A DNA stretch of 64,000 nt from Chthoniobacterales bacterium (GTDB lineage Bacteria > Verrucomicrobiota > Verrucomicrobiia > Chthoniobacterales > DASVRZ01). A model generated the notes under the pieces. That model made no database searches, had not been told where the DNA came from, and was given only the letters and a program-made list of their open reading frames with translations. Both the position numbers and the translations under genes were made by a program. The stretch spans positions 574,286 to 638,285 of the forward strand of contig JBDSQB010000002.1 of assembly GCA_039930045.1 (NCBI GenBank). Direction: 5' to 3'. Shown here in pieces: positions 1-7,496 of the stretch (its first letter is position 1; each line of letters starts with the position of its first letter).

Positions 1-2
1 TT

Positions 3-431
3 CAGATCGACGGAAAAAAAGTCGCTGGAATTCTTTGCGAGGCCGGCAAAAAGTTCATCGTGATCGGCATCGGCCTGAACGTCTCGCAAACCACGTTGGA
101 TTTCCCGGAGGAACTGCGTGACAGGGCGGGTTTCATCGGAATGTTTGCCACCAACGCCGTGAATCGAATAGAACTCGCTGCGGCGCTGTTGAATGAACTG
201 GACGCCATTTATCTAACATTGCCTGCTGAGTTAGATTCCATTATCGCCGAGTGCGGGAGTCGCAGTGTATTGTTAGAAAAACCCATCACAGCAAAGCTGG
301 GAGACCATAGTGTAACTGGGATTGTGACCGGACTAGACGTGGGTGGCGGCTTGCGGGTGCGGCAGAAGTCCGGTGCTGAAACGGTCATCTCCTCAGGGGA
401 AGTGACACTTTTGAAAACCTCCCTTGCATGA
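3..431 (+). CDS. birA: Biotin--[acetyl-CoA-carboxylase] ligase, C-terminal part
   Basis: This is the 3' part of a gene whose start lies before the window; the open frame runs in from base 3 and ends at TGA 429-431. The first residues (DGKKVAGIL, then FIVIGIGLNV) match the biotin-ligase core, where the lysine of the KxxGIL strand contacts biotin and biotinyl-AMP and GIGLNV forms a conserved strand. The last ~50 residues fit the small SH3-like C-terminal domain (VTGIVTGLDVGGGLRV). The enzyme attaches biotin to acetyl-CoA carboxylase carrier protein. Whether it has a DNA-binding N-terminus (repressor type) cannot be seen. The next gene starts inside its stop codon (ATGA), so the two are probably translationally coupled. 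Confidence 0.9.
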   Translation, partial: QIDGKKVAGILCEAGKKFIVIGIGLNVSQTTLDFPEELRDRAGFIGMFATNAVNRIELAAALLNELDAIYLTLPAELDSIIAECGSRSVLLEKPITAKLGDHSVTGIVTGLDVGGGLRVRQKSGAETVISSGEVTLLKTSLA

Positions 432-1069
432 GCACCTGCCTAGTCACCTGCGGGCCGGCTTCCACCCGGATCGATGCCGTGCGCCGCATCACAAATTTCT
501 CCACTGGAGAGCTAGGCACGCTGTTAGCAGAAGCTCTGCACACATCTGGTCACGAGGTGATCTGTCTGCGAGGCGAGGGAGCCACATTTCGTCCGCCGAT
601 AGGCATGAAAGTCGAATCTTTTTTCTCAAATTCCGATCTCCTAACCATGCTCCGGAGAATAGCGGAAAGCCGGGTGGTTCATCAGGTCTTCCATGCGGCT
701 GCGTTGACGGATTTTGAAGTCACATCCATCATGGACGACATGGGGCGTCCATTGTTAGAAGATAAAATCGGGAGTTCCATTCCCATCTTGAACATTCGAT
801 TGAAACCCGCGGGCAAAGTGATTGTGAAACTACGCCGGCTTTTCCCCCATGCCCGCATCACCGGCTGGAAATACGAACTCTCCGGCACCACTGAGGAAGC
901 TTCGCAAAAAGCAATCCGGCAAATGGAAGAATGCCAGACGGATGCCTGTGTCCTGAATGGCGCGGCTATTGGTTCCGGCTTTGCCTGTCTAACCAAAAAC
1001 TCGCATCGCGATTTTTCAAATAAACAGGAACTGGCAAATTTTTTGTCAGCTAACGTTCCCAACGAATGA
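428..1069 (+). CDS. CoaB-like phosphopantothenoylcysteine synthetase domain protein
   Basis: 213 aa matching the CoaB half of the Dfp/CoaBC family: the N-terminus VTCGPASTRIDAVRRITN followed by FSTGELG corresponds to the nucleotide-binding segment of CoaB (ITxGGTxExID-VRxxxN-SSGxxG), and HAAALTDFEV to the conserved A-x-ADF region. Family members join 4'-phosphopantothenate to cysteine. The usual N-terminal CoaC flavoprotein decarboxylase domain is absent, so this is a stand-alone CoaB-type protein. It overlaps birA at its start and the NRPS-like gene at its end, both by ATGA. The link from CoA/phosphopantetheine supply to a carrier-protein enzyme is suggestive, but an ordinary housekeeping role is equally possible. 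Confidence 0.8.
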   Translation: MSTCLVTCGPASTRIDAVRRITNFSTGELGTLLAEALHTSGHEVICLRGEGATFRPPIGMKVESFFSNSDLLTMLRRIAESRVVHQVFHAAALTDFEVTSIMDDMGRPLLEDKIGSSIPILNIRLKPAGKVIVKLRRLFPHARITGWKYELSGTTEEASQKAIRQMEECQTDACVLNGAAIGSGFACLTKNSHRDFSNKQELANFLSANVPNE

Positions 1070-3933
1070 CACCCGACTATCCTGAAGACGTTTGTCTGAC
1101 AGATCTTCTTCGGATGCAAGTAGAGCGCACACCCGATGCGGTCGCAGTATTACAAGGGGAAGAGAGCCTAACCTATGTCCAGCTCGATGGTCTGGCGAAT
1201 CGATTGGCGATCAAATTAGCTTCCGCCGGTGTGAGTCGCGGCCAACTTGTCGGCGTGGCCATGGAGCGTTCCCTGGAAATGATGGTGAGTCTTCTAGCGA
1301 TTCTCAAAGCGGGCGCTGCCTACGTTCCGATCGATCCCGATTATCCGGCGGAACGCGTGGCTTACATGATTGAGGATTCGCAAGTGGCGGTCCTTCTAAC
1401 CAAGGAGGGTCTTGTTTCTTGTCTGGAAACTGGTTCCGCAAAAATTATTCACGTGGATACGGACCAGCTAACATTAGAAAGCACCAGCCCGGATTTCCAG
1501 ACCCCGGTGGATTTGCAGCCGTCCGATCCGGCCTACGTCATCTATACGTCCGGCACCACAGGACGCCCAAAGGGTGTGGTCGTGCCGCATCGCGCCATTT
1601 GCAATCAACTTTTCTGGCTGCAGGATACCTATCATCTAACATCGGCGGACCGGTTTTTGCAAAAGGCTCCATTCAGCTTTGATATTTCTGTCTTTGAAAT
1701 TTTCTGGCCGCTGATCGGTGGAGGGCAAGTTATTCTCGCACGGCCAGGCGGCCAGTCCGACCCAGCATATCTAGTCTCGTTGATCCAGCGTCATGGAATT
1801 ACCCTGCTGGATTTTCTACCTTCGATGTTAGAAGCATTTCTACAGGAGCCGGGAGTGGAAAATTGCCGCTCGATGCGACAGGTGCTGGTCGGTGGTGAAT
1901 TGATCACGCAGGAGTTGGTGGATCGATTCTCGGCCATTTTCTCCATTCCGATCGACAACGTTTACGGACCGACGGAGACCACCATCCAAGTCACGCGTTG
2001 GGTGTGTCAGCCGCACGCAAATCTGATCCGCATTCCCATTGGCCGAGCGGTGGCGAATACTAACATTCATGTGCTGAATCCGTCCTTGCGCCGCACGCCT
2101 CCGGAGATCGCGGGTGAGATTTATATTGGTGGCCGTCAACTGGCGCTCGGCTATTGGAATCAACCGGAACTGACAGCGGAGAAATTCATTCGTGATCCAT
2201 TTTCATCTAACCCGGATGACCGGCTTTATCGCACGGGCGACCTCGGTTATTTCGATGCAGATGGCGTGCTCTATTTTCTTGGCCGTACCGACGACCAGGT
2301 GAAACTGCGCGGGCACCGCATCGAGTTGCGGGGGATCGCCGCCATCGTCCAGTCGCATTGGGCGGTGCGCGAGGCGCTGGCGGTGGTTCGCGAGGACCGC
2401 GCGGACGATCAAAAACTAGTCGCCTACTATCTGCTCAAAAAGGACGCCGCGGCGCCGTCGCAGGCAGAGCTGCGCGGGCACGCTGCCTCGAAATCGCCGG
2501 CGCATTCCGTGCCGTCGGCCTTCGTGTTAGTAAACGAATGGCCGCTGCTGCCGAATGGAAAAATCGATCGCGCCGCCTTGCCTGCGCCTGTTTTTGAAAG
2601 CACCGGGCCGGGTCGCGATGCGCAGCCGATGACTCCCATGGAACTGCAACTCGCCGCGCTTTGGTCGGAGATTCTCGGTGTGCCGGAAGTCGGGGCCGAG
2701 GATGATTTCTTTGATCTCGGCGGTGACTCGTTGTTAGGACTGCAACTCGTCACGCGCATTCGACAGGAGGTGGGAAACAAGGCTTCCATCGCTGCGCTTT
2801 TTGAGTCGTCCACGGTGCGCGCGATGGCTCGCTGCCTGGGCGAGGGCGAAGGAACGGACGATGCGAGCGGAGCCTATCTCATTTTGCATCATGAGTTGGC
2901 GGAACTCTGGCTGCGCTATCTGCCCGTAACGCGGATCGATGTGCAGGAAGGCTTCTTCGATCTCGGCGGCACGCGCGATTCCGCTCGCGCCATGCTGATG
3001 GAAGTCGAGCGTCTTTTTCACACGCCGCAAGGGCTGGAACCCTTCGAGCGGCAGCCGACCATCGAATGGTTAGTCGGCTCCATTCTGCGGGGCAAACAAG
3101 GGCAGAGCCACCGGCACATCACTCCGCTGGTGGAGACGGGGGATGGCGCACCGTTTTTCTATCTGCACGGCGACATGACGGGAGTCGGATTCTATTGCAG
3201 GAAACTGAGTCGATTGTTAGGAGCGGGCCGTCCGTTCCATGCGCTGGCTCCGATCGACTACCGGGAACGGCCCTGGGAGGCGTCAATTGTTAACATGGCG
3301 GAGCGGCACGTAGAGGACATCCTGAATGTTAGAAAAGACGGGCCGTTTGTAATCGGTGGATTTTGCTCGGCGGCGATAGTGGCATTTGAGGTGGCCCATC
3401 TATTGAGAGATCGCGGCCATGAGGTCGAGCGGGTGATTTTATTGGAAGCCGAATGGGCGCACCCACTGATGCGGCTGTGGCGGCGTTGGAATAACCGGTC
3501 GTCGCTAGCGCCGGAGGAACGCATTCCTGCTTTTTCCAAAGGCTGGGGGACGATGGAAAAATGGCGCGCCTTTCGAGAGATGGAGCGCGCGGGTCAGCTC
3601 GCCTGGATTCGCCGCAAACTCCTCCTGCAAGAGCCGCCCCCGATGCCGGTGTTGTCGGAGGCGGATGCGGCTTGGCTAAATGAATATGGAGAGGGGCCAG
3701 TGATCGCGGCTTGGGCGGAATGTGATTATCGCCCTCGACGAATCGATGTGCCGGTGGACCTGATTTTATCCGACGACACACTCTGTCGCCGCCAGTCGAT
3801 GCTGGCCGCATGGGATGGGCTGGCGCCGGAGATACGGCATTATTTTTTGCCGGGGAGCCACCATGGAATGATCACGAGCGGGGCGGAGCGGCTGGCCGGC
3901 GTGCTGCGGGAGATATTGAGCGTTTGCCGATAA
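1066..3933 (+). CDS. NRPS-like synthetase: A - carrier - degenerate carrier - thioesterase
   Basis: 955 aa. Residues ~1-505 are an adenylation domain with core A3 (TSGTTGRPKG, 161-170), A4 (FSFDISVFE, keeping the Asp that holds an amino group), A5 (VYGPTETT), A7 (YRTGDLG), A8 (GRTDDQVKLRGHRIEL) and A10 (NGKID, Lys499). A carrier domain follows with DLGGDS, phosphopantetheine Ser555. A second carrier-like segment reads DLGGTRDS (Ser639), with two extra residues before the serine. The C-terminus (~680-955) is an alpha/beta-hydrolase thioesterase with HGD near its start, nucleophile elbow GGFCSAA (Cys767 where Ser is usual) and His at GSHHG (932/933). There is no condensation domain. Likely role: activate one amino acid, hold it as a thioester and release, transfer or condense it. 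The specificity pocket does not let me name the substrate. Confidence 0.9.
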   Translation: MTPDYPEDVCLTDLLRMQVERTPDAVAVLQGEESLTYVQLDGLANRLAIKLASAGVSRGQLVGVAMERSLEMMVSLLAILKAGAAYVPIDPDYPAERVAYMIEDSQVAVLLTKEGLVSCLETGSAKIIHVDTDQLTLESTSPDFQTPVDLQPSDPAYVIYTSGTTGRPKGVVVPHRAICNQLFWLQDTYHLTSADRFLQKAPFSFDISVFEIFWPLIGGGQVILARPGGQSDPAYLVSLIQRHGITLLDFLPSMLEAFLQEPGVENCRSMRQVLVGGELITQELVDRFSAIFSIPIDNVYGPTETTIQVTRWVCQPHANLIRIPIGRAVANTNIHVLNPSLRRTPPEIAGEIYIGGRQLALGYWNQPELTAEKFIRDPFSSNPDDRLYRTGDLGYFDADGVLYFLGRTDDQVKLRGHRIELRGIAAIVQSHWAVREALAVVREDRADDQKLVAYYLLKKDAAAPSQAELRGHAASKSPAHSVPSAFVLVNEWPLLPNGKIDRAALPAPVFESTGPGRDAQPMTPMELQLAALWSEILGVPEVGAEDDFFDLGGDSLLGLQLVTRIRQEVGNKASIAALFESSTVRAMARCLGEGEGTDDASGAYLILHHELAELWLRYLPVTRIDVQEGFFDLGGTRDSARAMLMEVERLFHTPQGLEPFERQPTIEWLVGSILRGKQGQSHRHITPLVETGDGAPFFYLHGDMTGVGFYCRKLSRLLGAGRPFHALAPIDYRERPWEASIVNMAERHVEDILNVRKDGPFVIGGFCSAAIVAFEVAHLLRDRGHEVERVILLEAEWAHPLMRLWRRWNNRSSLAPEERIPAFSKGWGTMEKWRAFREMERAGQLAWIRRKLLLQEPPPMPVLSEADAAWLNEYGEGPVIAAWAECDYRPRRIDVPVDLILSDDTLCRRQSMLAAWDGLAPEIRHYFLPGSHHGMITSGAERLAGVLREILSVCR

Positions 3934-3953
3934 GCATTTACAAGCGAGTGCAT

Positions 3954-3968
3954 TGTTAGTAACTAACA
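3954..3968. repeat. 15-bp inverted repeat between NRPS-like and DUF4198 genes
   Basis: TGTTAGTAACTAACA: two 7-bp arms around a single base, in the 39-bp gap between the NRPS-like stop and the DUF4198 start codon. Each arm contains one copy of the hexamer that is unusually dense in the first 4.9 kb. It could be an operator for the downstream gene, but no regulator gene is nearby and there is no T-run, so it is not an ordinary terminator. Confidence 0.5.
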
Positions 3969-3972
3969 TTCC

Positions 3973-4779
3973 ATGGAAGCACAATTGCGGTGGGCGATAG
4001 CGTTGGTGGCTATGGTGATGTTAGCACCATGCCTTCAGGCTCATGACTACTGGCTGGAGGCGGATCGAACCCGGCTCGCGAATCAAGAGATGGCGGTGGT
4101 GAGGCTGATGTTTGGAAAGAATTTTGCGGAAGGACAGGAGAAGCCGTTGCAGGTGGGGCGAACGGCGGATTTTCGCGACTATGGTCAGTCGCGGCAGTTT
4201 GGGAATTTACTTTTGCATCGAGCTAACAACAGCGTGCCGGCATGCATGTTCAAGCTGCGCCAGGAGGGAACGGTGTTAGTAACGATGGAACGCACGGCTT
4301 CCGAGATCCGCTTTGGGCGAGCGAAATATTTGGAATATGCCGCGCGTGAAGGGGCCGTGATCGACGAGAAAGAATTGTCTGCCTCCAAGAAAACGGTCTG
4401 CGAAACTTACACGCGCTACCTGAAGACATTGCTGCAAGTCGGCGGGGATGTGAACCAGACCGCCAGCAAACTCGTCGGGCAGAACTACGAAATTGTGCCG
4501 AAGGAGAACCCGTATCTGGGTGGTCTGATTAGCTTAAAGTTCAAGGTGCTCTTTGAAGGTCATCCCGTGTCCGCAGTGAAAGTAACTGCGATCCACAAGC
4601 TGGATGGAAAGCTCACCAGCAGCACGGCGATCACCGATGACAAAGGCTGCTGCGAATTTCCCATCGAGCAGACAGGAAGCTGGCTGATTCGATCGGTGAA
4701 GATCGTGCCGGATGCTCCCGCCGAAGGCATGCAAGCGAACTATCATAGCTATTGGGCCAGCCTGACGTTTGCGTACTAA
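3973..4779 (+). CDS. Secreted DUF4198 (NikM-like) protein
   Basis: 268 aa. The N-terminus is a typical Sec signal peptide (hydrophobic IALVAMVMLAPCL, cleavage after LQA), giving a mature protein that starts HDYWLEADR. The AHDYWLE opening and the LMFGKNFAEG stretch are characteristic of DUF4198, a periplasmic family often linked to nickel/cobalt uptake (NikM-like) or to TonB-dependent systems. The C-terminal ~90 residues (FKVLFEGHPVSAVKVTAI, then DDKGCCEFPIEQTGSWLI) look like the immunoglobulin-like carrier fold of that family. No metal transporter genes are adjacent, so the ligand is unknown. The stop codon TAA overlaps the TAG of the convergent DUF2071 gene. Confidence 0.8.
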   Translation: MEAQLRWAIALVAMVMLAPCLQAHDYWLEADRTRLANQEMAVVRLMFGKNFAEGQEKPLQVGRTADFRDYGQSRQFGNLLLHRANNSVPACMFKLRQEGTVLVTMERTASEIRFGRAKYLEYAAREGAVIDEKELSASKKTVCETYTRYLKTLLQVGGDVNQTASKLVGQNYEIVPKENPYLGGLISLKFKVLFEGHPVSAVKVTAIHKLDGKLTSSTAITDDKGCCEFPIEQTGSWLIRSVKIVPDAPAEGMQANYHSYWASLTFAY

Positions 4780-5555
4780 CGTTGCAGCGCAAAGATGTTA
4801 ACATCGACTCCGCTGGAATAGATGGCGTGATCGTAAATGCGGCTGGGCGGCTCCAGCCCGGCGGATGTTAGAAGGTGAGTGGAGTGCTCCAGGACTTTTA
4901 CCGCGCGCAACGCATACGGTGGATGATGCACGCGCCCGGAAAATAGATGACCGGCGTCATGGGCATAGAGCAGATAGCGTTCGACCAGGAAGAAATCGAG
5001 CGAACCGGGTTCCGTCAGACGCACCGGCCCGACTGGTTGATAGACGAAATGATCCGGCTCCAACTCGCCTCGCTGCGACCAGTAATCCACCGTGGCAGGA
5101 GTCGCCCGCGCCCGCATTCTGGCGTGGAAATAGGGCAGCTTGAAAAAAGTGTGTGCGAGCCAGACAGCCACCGCATTGCTGGCATCCAGCGAGAAAAACC
5201 ACACGCCGGGAGTTCCATTATTATCATGGACATAGGTTCTCACATTCAGCTCCAGAAAATTGGACAAACCAGGGACGGATGGCGACCAGACAGGCCGGAC
5301 TCCGCACATGAAAAACGGCACGATTCCGACCCACGCTGCATCGTCGAAAGTATCCACCGTCAGCCCCGGCGGTAGCAGTCGCTGGATCTCCGACGGCTCA
5401 AATTTCCAATGGAGAAAAAGCAGCTCGCGCCACGTCTGGCGCATCACCACGCGGGTCGCAGGCCGCTCGCGGAGGGCGAGACGCTGGTCGATGGTGGGCA
5501 CCCTTTGACTATTGGCGCATCTGCCGCGAATATCCACGCTCCATTTTTTACCCAT
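4776..5555 (-). CDS. DUF2071 (YqjF-like) protein
   Basis: About 259 aa from ATG 5555, or 222 aa from ATG 5444. The core (TWRELLFLHWKFEP, LLPPGLTVDTFDDAAWVG and VPFFMCGVRP) is the signature of the DUF2071/YqjF family, related to the acetoacetate decarboxylase fold; no biochemical role is established. From 5555 the start codon shares a CATG with the divergent ABC-F start. From 5444 the protein begins MRQTWRELLF, as many relatives do. I cannot decide, since neither start has a convincing ribosome binding site. The stop overlaps that of the convergent DUF4198 gene (CTAA, 4776-4779). Confidence 0.8.
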   Translation of the reverse strand: MGKKWSVDIRGRCANSQRVPTIDQRLALRERPATRVVMRQTWRELLFLHWKFEPSEIQRLLPPGLTVDTFDDAAWVGIVPFFMCGVRPVWSPSVPGLSNFLELNVRTYVHDNNGTPGVWFFSLDASNAVAVWLAHTFFKLPYFHARMRARATPATVDYWSQRGELEPDHFVYQPVGPVRLTEPGSLDFFLVERYLLYAHDAGHLFSGRVHHPPYALRAVKVLEHSTHLLTSAGLEPPSRIYDHAIYSSGVDVNIFALQR

Positions 5556-7416
5556 GCTCACCGTCTCCAAACTCTCGAAATCCTACGGCGGCCGCACTCT
5601 TTTTCAGGACGCGTCGCTCCAAGTCAACACCGGCGAACGCATTGGCCTCGTCGGCCCGAACGGAGCCGGCAAATCGACTTTGATCTCACTCATCATGGGA
5701 GAAACTTCACCCGACGAAGGCAGCGTGAGTTTCGACAAACGCGCCACGCTCGGCTTTCTCCCGCAGGAAACTGCCCCCGTCGGCGACGAGACCGTCCTCG
5801 AAGTCGCCATGTCGCACAACGTCGATCCCGATGATTACCAGATGGAGCCGAAAGCCAAGCGCATCCTCCACGGCCTCGCCTTTCGCGAGAGCGATTTCGA
5901 CCGTCCGGCACGGCATCTCAGCGGCGGTTGGGTCATGCGCGCCCACCTCGCCCGGCTCCTCGTGCAGGAACCGGATTTGCTGATTTTGGATGAGCCGACG
6001 AACCACCTCGACTTGGAAACATTGGTCTGGTTCCGCGAATATCTCAGCCGTTATCCTGGCGCGATCGTCGTCATTTCCCACGACCGCGATTTCCTCGACC
6101 GGCTCGTCGGCTCCATCGTCGAGATCAAACATTCGCGCCTCACCCGCTGGAAGGGAAATTACTCCAGCTACGTCGGCCAGAGCGTCGCCCGCGACGAGCA
6201 ACTCCTCTCCGCCTACAAAAATCAGCAGAAAGAAATCGAGACTTTGCAGCGTTTCGCCGACCGTTTTCGCGCCAAGGCCAGTAAAGCGTCTCAAGCCCAG
6301 AGCAAGCTCAAGCAGATCGATCGCATGGAGAAAATCGAGGCTCCCGTCGCCGCCGGCAAAAGCATCGGGTTCCGTTTTCCATCGCCACCGAAGAGCGGGC
6401 AGAAAGTCATTTCCCTCACCGGCGTCGGCCATGCCTACGGTGAGCAAGTCGTCTATCGTGGCCTCGATTACACCGTGGAAAAAGGCCAACGCACCGTCTT
6501 TTGCGGACCAAACGGCGCGGGCAAATCGACCCTCCTCAAGCTCCTCGCAGGCGTCATGGACATTCAAAGTGGCGAGCGCGAACTCGGCCATAACGTGAAG
6601 CCCGGCTACTTCTCGCAAAACCGCGTCGAGATGCTCAACATGAAACACACCGTCCTGCAATCCGTCCAGGACATGGACCACCCCGTCTCCGACGAAACCG
6701 CCCGCACCGTCCTCGGCAGCTTCCTCTTCCGCGGCGACGACGTTTTCAAGCCAGTTGCAGTGTTATCGGGTGGAGAAAAAAGCCGCCTCGCTCTCGTCAA
6801 GTTGCTGCTCGATCCGCCGAATCTCCTCCTCATGGATGAGCCGACCACCCACCTCGACATCGCCAGCATCGACGCCGTCATTGAGGCGCTCAAGCAATAC
6901 GAGGGTACGCTCCTATTCATCAGCCACGACGTGTATTTCATCCGCCAGCTCGCCACCAGCGTCCTTCACATTCACTCGGGAGCGATCAAAGCCTACCCCG
7001 GCGACTACCAGTATTTTCTCGATAAAACCAACGCTCTCACCGAGCGTGCCGGCCTCACCTCGGGCCGACCGATGGAACAAATCGAGCAGGCGAAAACCGG
7101 TCCCGTCGTCGCCAAAGGACTCTCCATGCGCGAAGTCCGGGAGGAACGCAAACGCGTCCAAGCCGAGCGCGCCGCCGCCAACGCCCTCAAGCGCGCGGCA
7201 GAAAAAGAAGTCGCCGCTCTCGAAGCCGAGGTCATTTCTCTGGAGAAACAGCAGGCCGACCTGTCCGCGCGGCTGGAATCCAGCGAAGCGCAGTCCGACT
7301 CCGGTCTCGCCTTTCGACTGAACCGCGAACTCATGGCCGTCAGCACGAGTCTGGAACGCGCCTCCGCGAAGTGGGAAGCCGCCGCCAACCTCATCGGCGC
7401 GAAAGACGCCGACTAA
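5554..7416 (+). CDS. ABC-F family ATPase
   Basis: 620 aa, a soluble twin-ATPase with no membrane segments. The first nucleotide-binding domain has GPNGAGKST, signature LSGGW and Walker B/D-loop DEPTNHLD; the second has GPNGAGKST, LSGGEKSR and DEPTTHLD. The linker between them (about residues 215-290) is charged and rich in Lys and Gln, fitting the P-site tRNA interaction motif of ABC-F proteins. The final ~90 residues are a Glu/Lys/Ala-rich coiled coil, as in Uup/ABCF3-type members. Such proteins act on the ribosome in translation or antibiotic protection. ATG 5554 (MLTVSKLSKSYGG) is chosen over an upstream in-frame ATG at 5512 because it begins at the first beta-strand of the domain. Confidence 0.9.
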   Translation: MLTVSKLSKSYGGRTLFQDASLQVNTGERIGLVGPNGAGKSTLISLIMGETSPDEGSVSFDKRATLGFLPQETAPVGDETVLEVAMSHNVDPDDYQMEPKAKRILHGLAFRESDFDRPARHLSGGWVMRAHLARLLVQEPDLLILDEPTNHLDLETLVWFREYLSRYPGAIVVISHDRDFLDRLVGSIVEIKHSRLTRWKGNYSSYVGQSVARDEQLLSAYKNQQKEIETLQRFADRFRAKASKASQAQSKLKQIDRMEKIEAPVAAGKSIGFRFPSPPKSGQKVISLTGVGHAYGEQVVYRGLDYTVEKGQRTVFCGPNGAGKSTLLKLLAGVMDIQSGERELGHNVKPGYFSQNRVEMLNMKHTVLQSVQDMDHPVSDETARTVLGSFLFRGDDVFKPVAVLSGGEKSRLALVKLLLDPPNLLLMDEPTTHLDIASIDAVIEALKQYEGTLLFISHDVYFIRQLATSVLHIHSGAIKAYPGDYQYFLDKTNALTERAGLTSGRPMEQIEQAKTGPVVAKGLSMREVREERKRVQAERAAANALKRAAEKEVAALEAEVISLEKQQADLSARLESSEAQSDSGLAFRLNRELMAVSTSLERASAKWEAAANLIGAKDAD

Positions 7417-7490
7417 CGGAGCGTTCCCCAAGGCAAACGGAGCGCTCCCAAAGGTTAACGGAGCGTTCCCAAAGGTTAACGGAGCGTTCC
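7413..7490. repeat. 21-bp tandem repeat, 3.7 copies
   Basis: Four head-to-tail units at 7413-7433, 7434-7454, 7455-7475 and 7476-7490 (partial), each built around AACGGAGCGTTCC then CAAAGG. The second copy has GGAGCGCTCC, a perfect 10-bp palindrome; the others differ from it by one base. The first unit overlaps the last codons and TAA of the ABC-F gene, and the array ends 7 bp before the stop of the convergent DUF4139 gene. It fills the whole convergent gap, so it may act as a bidirectional terminator/RNA stability element or be a REP-like repeat. Confidence 0.85.
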
Positions 7491-7496
7491 AGACTT

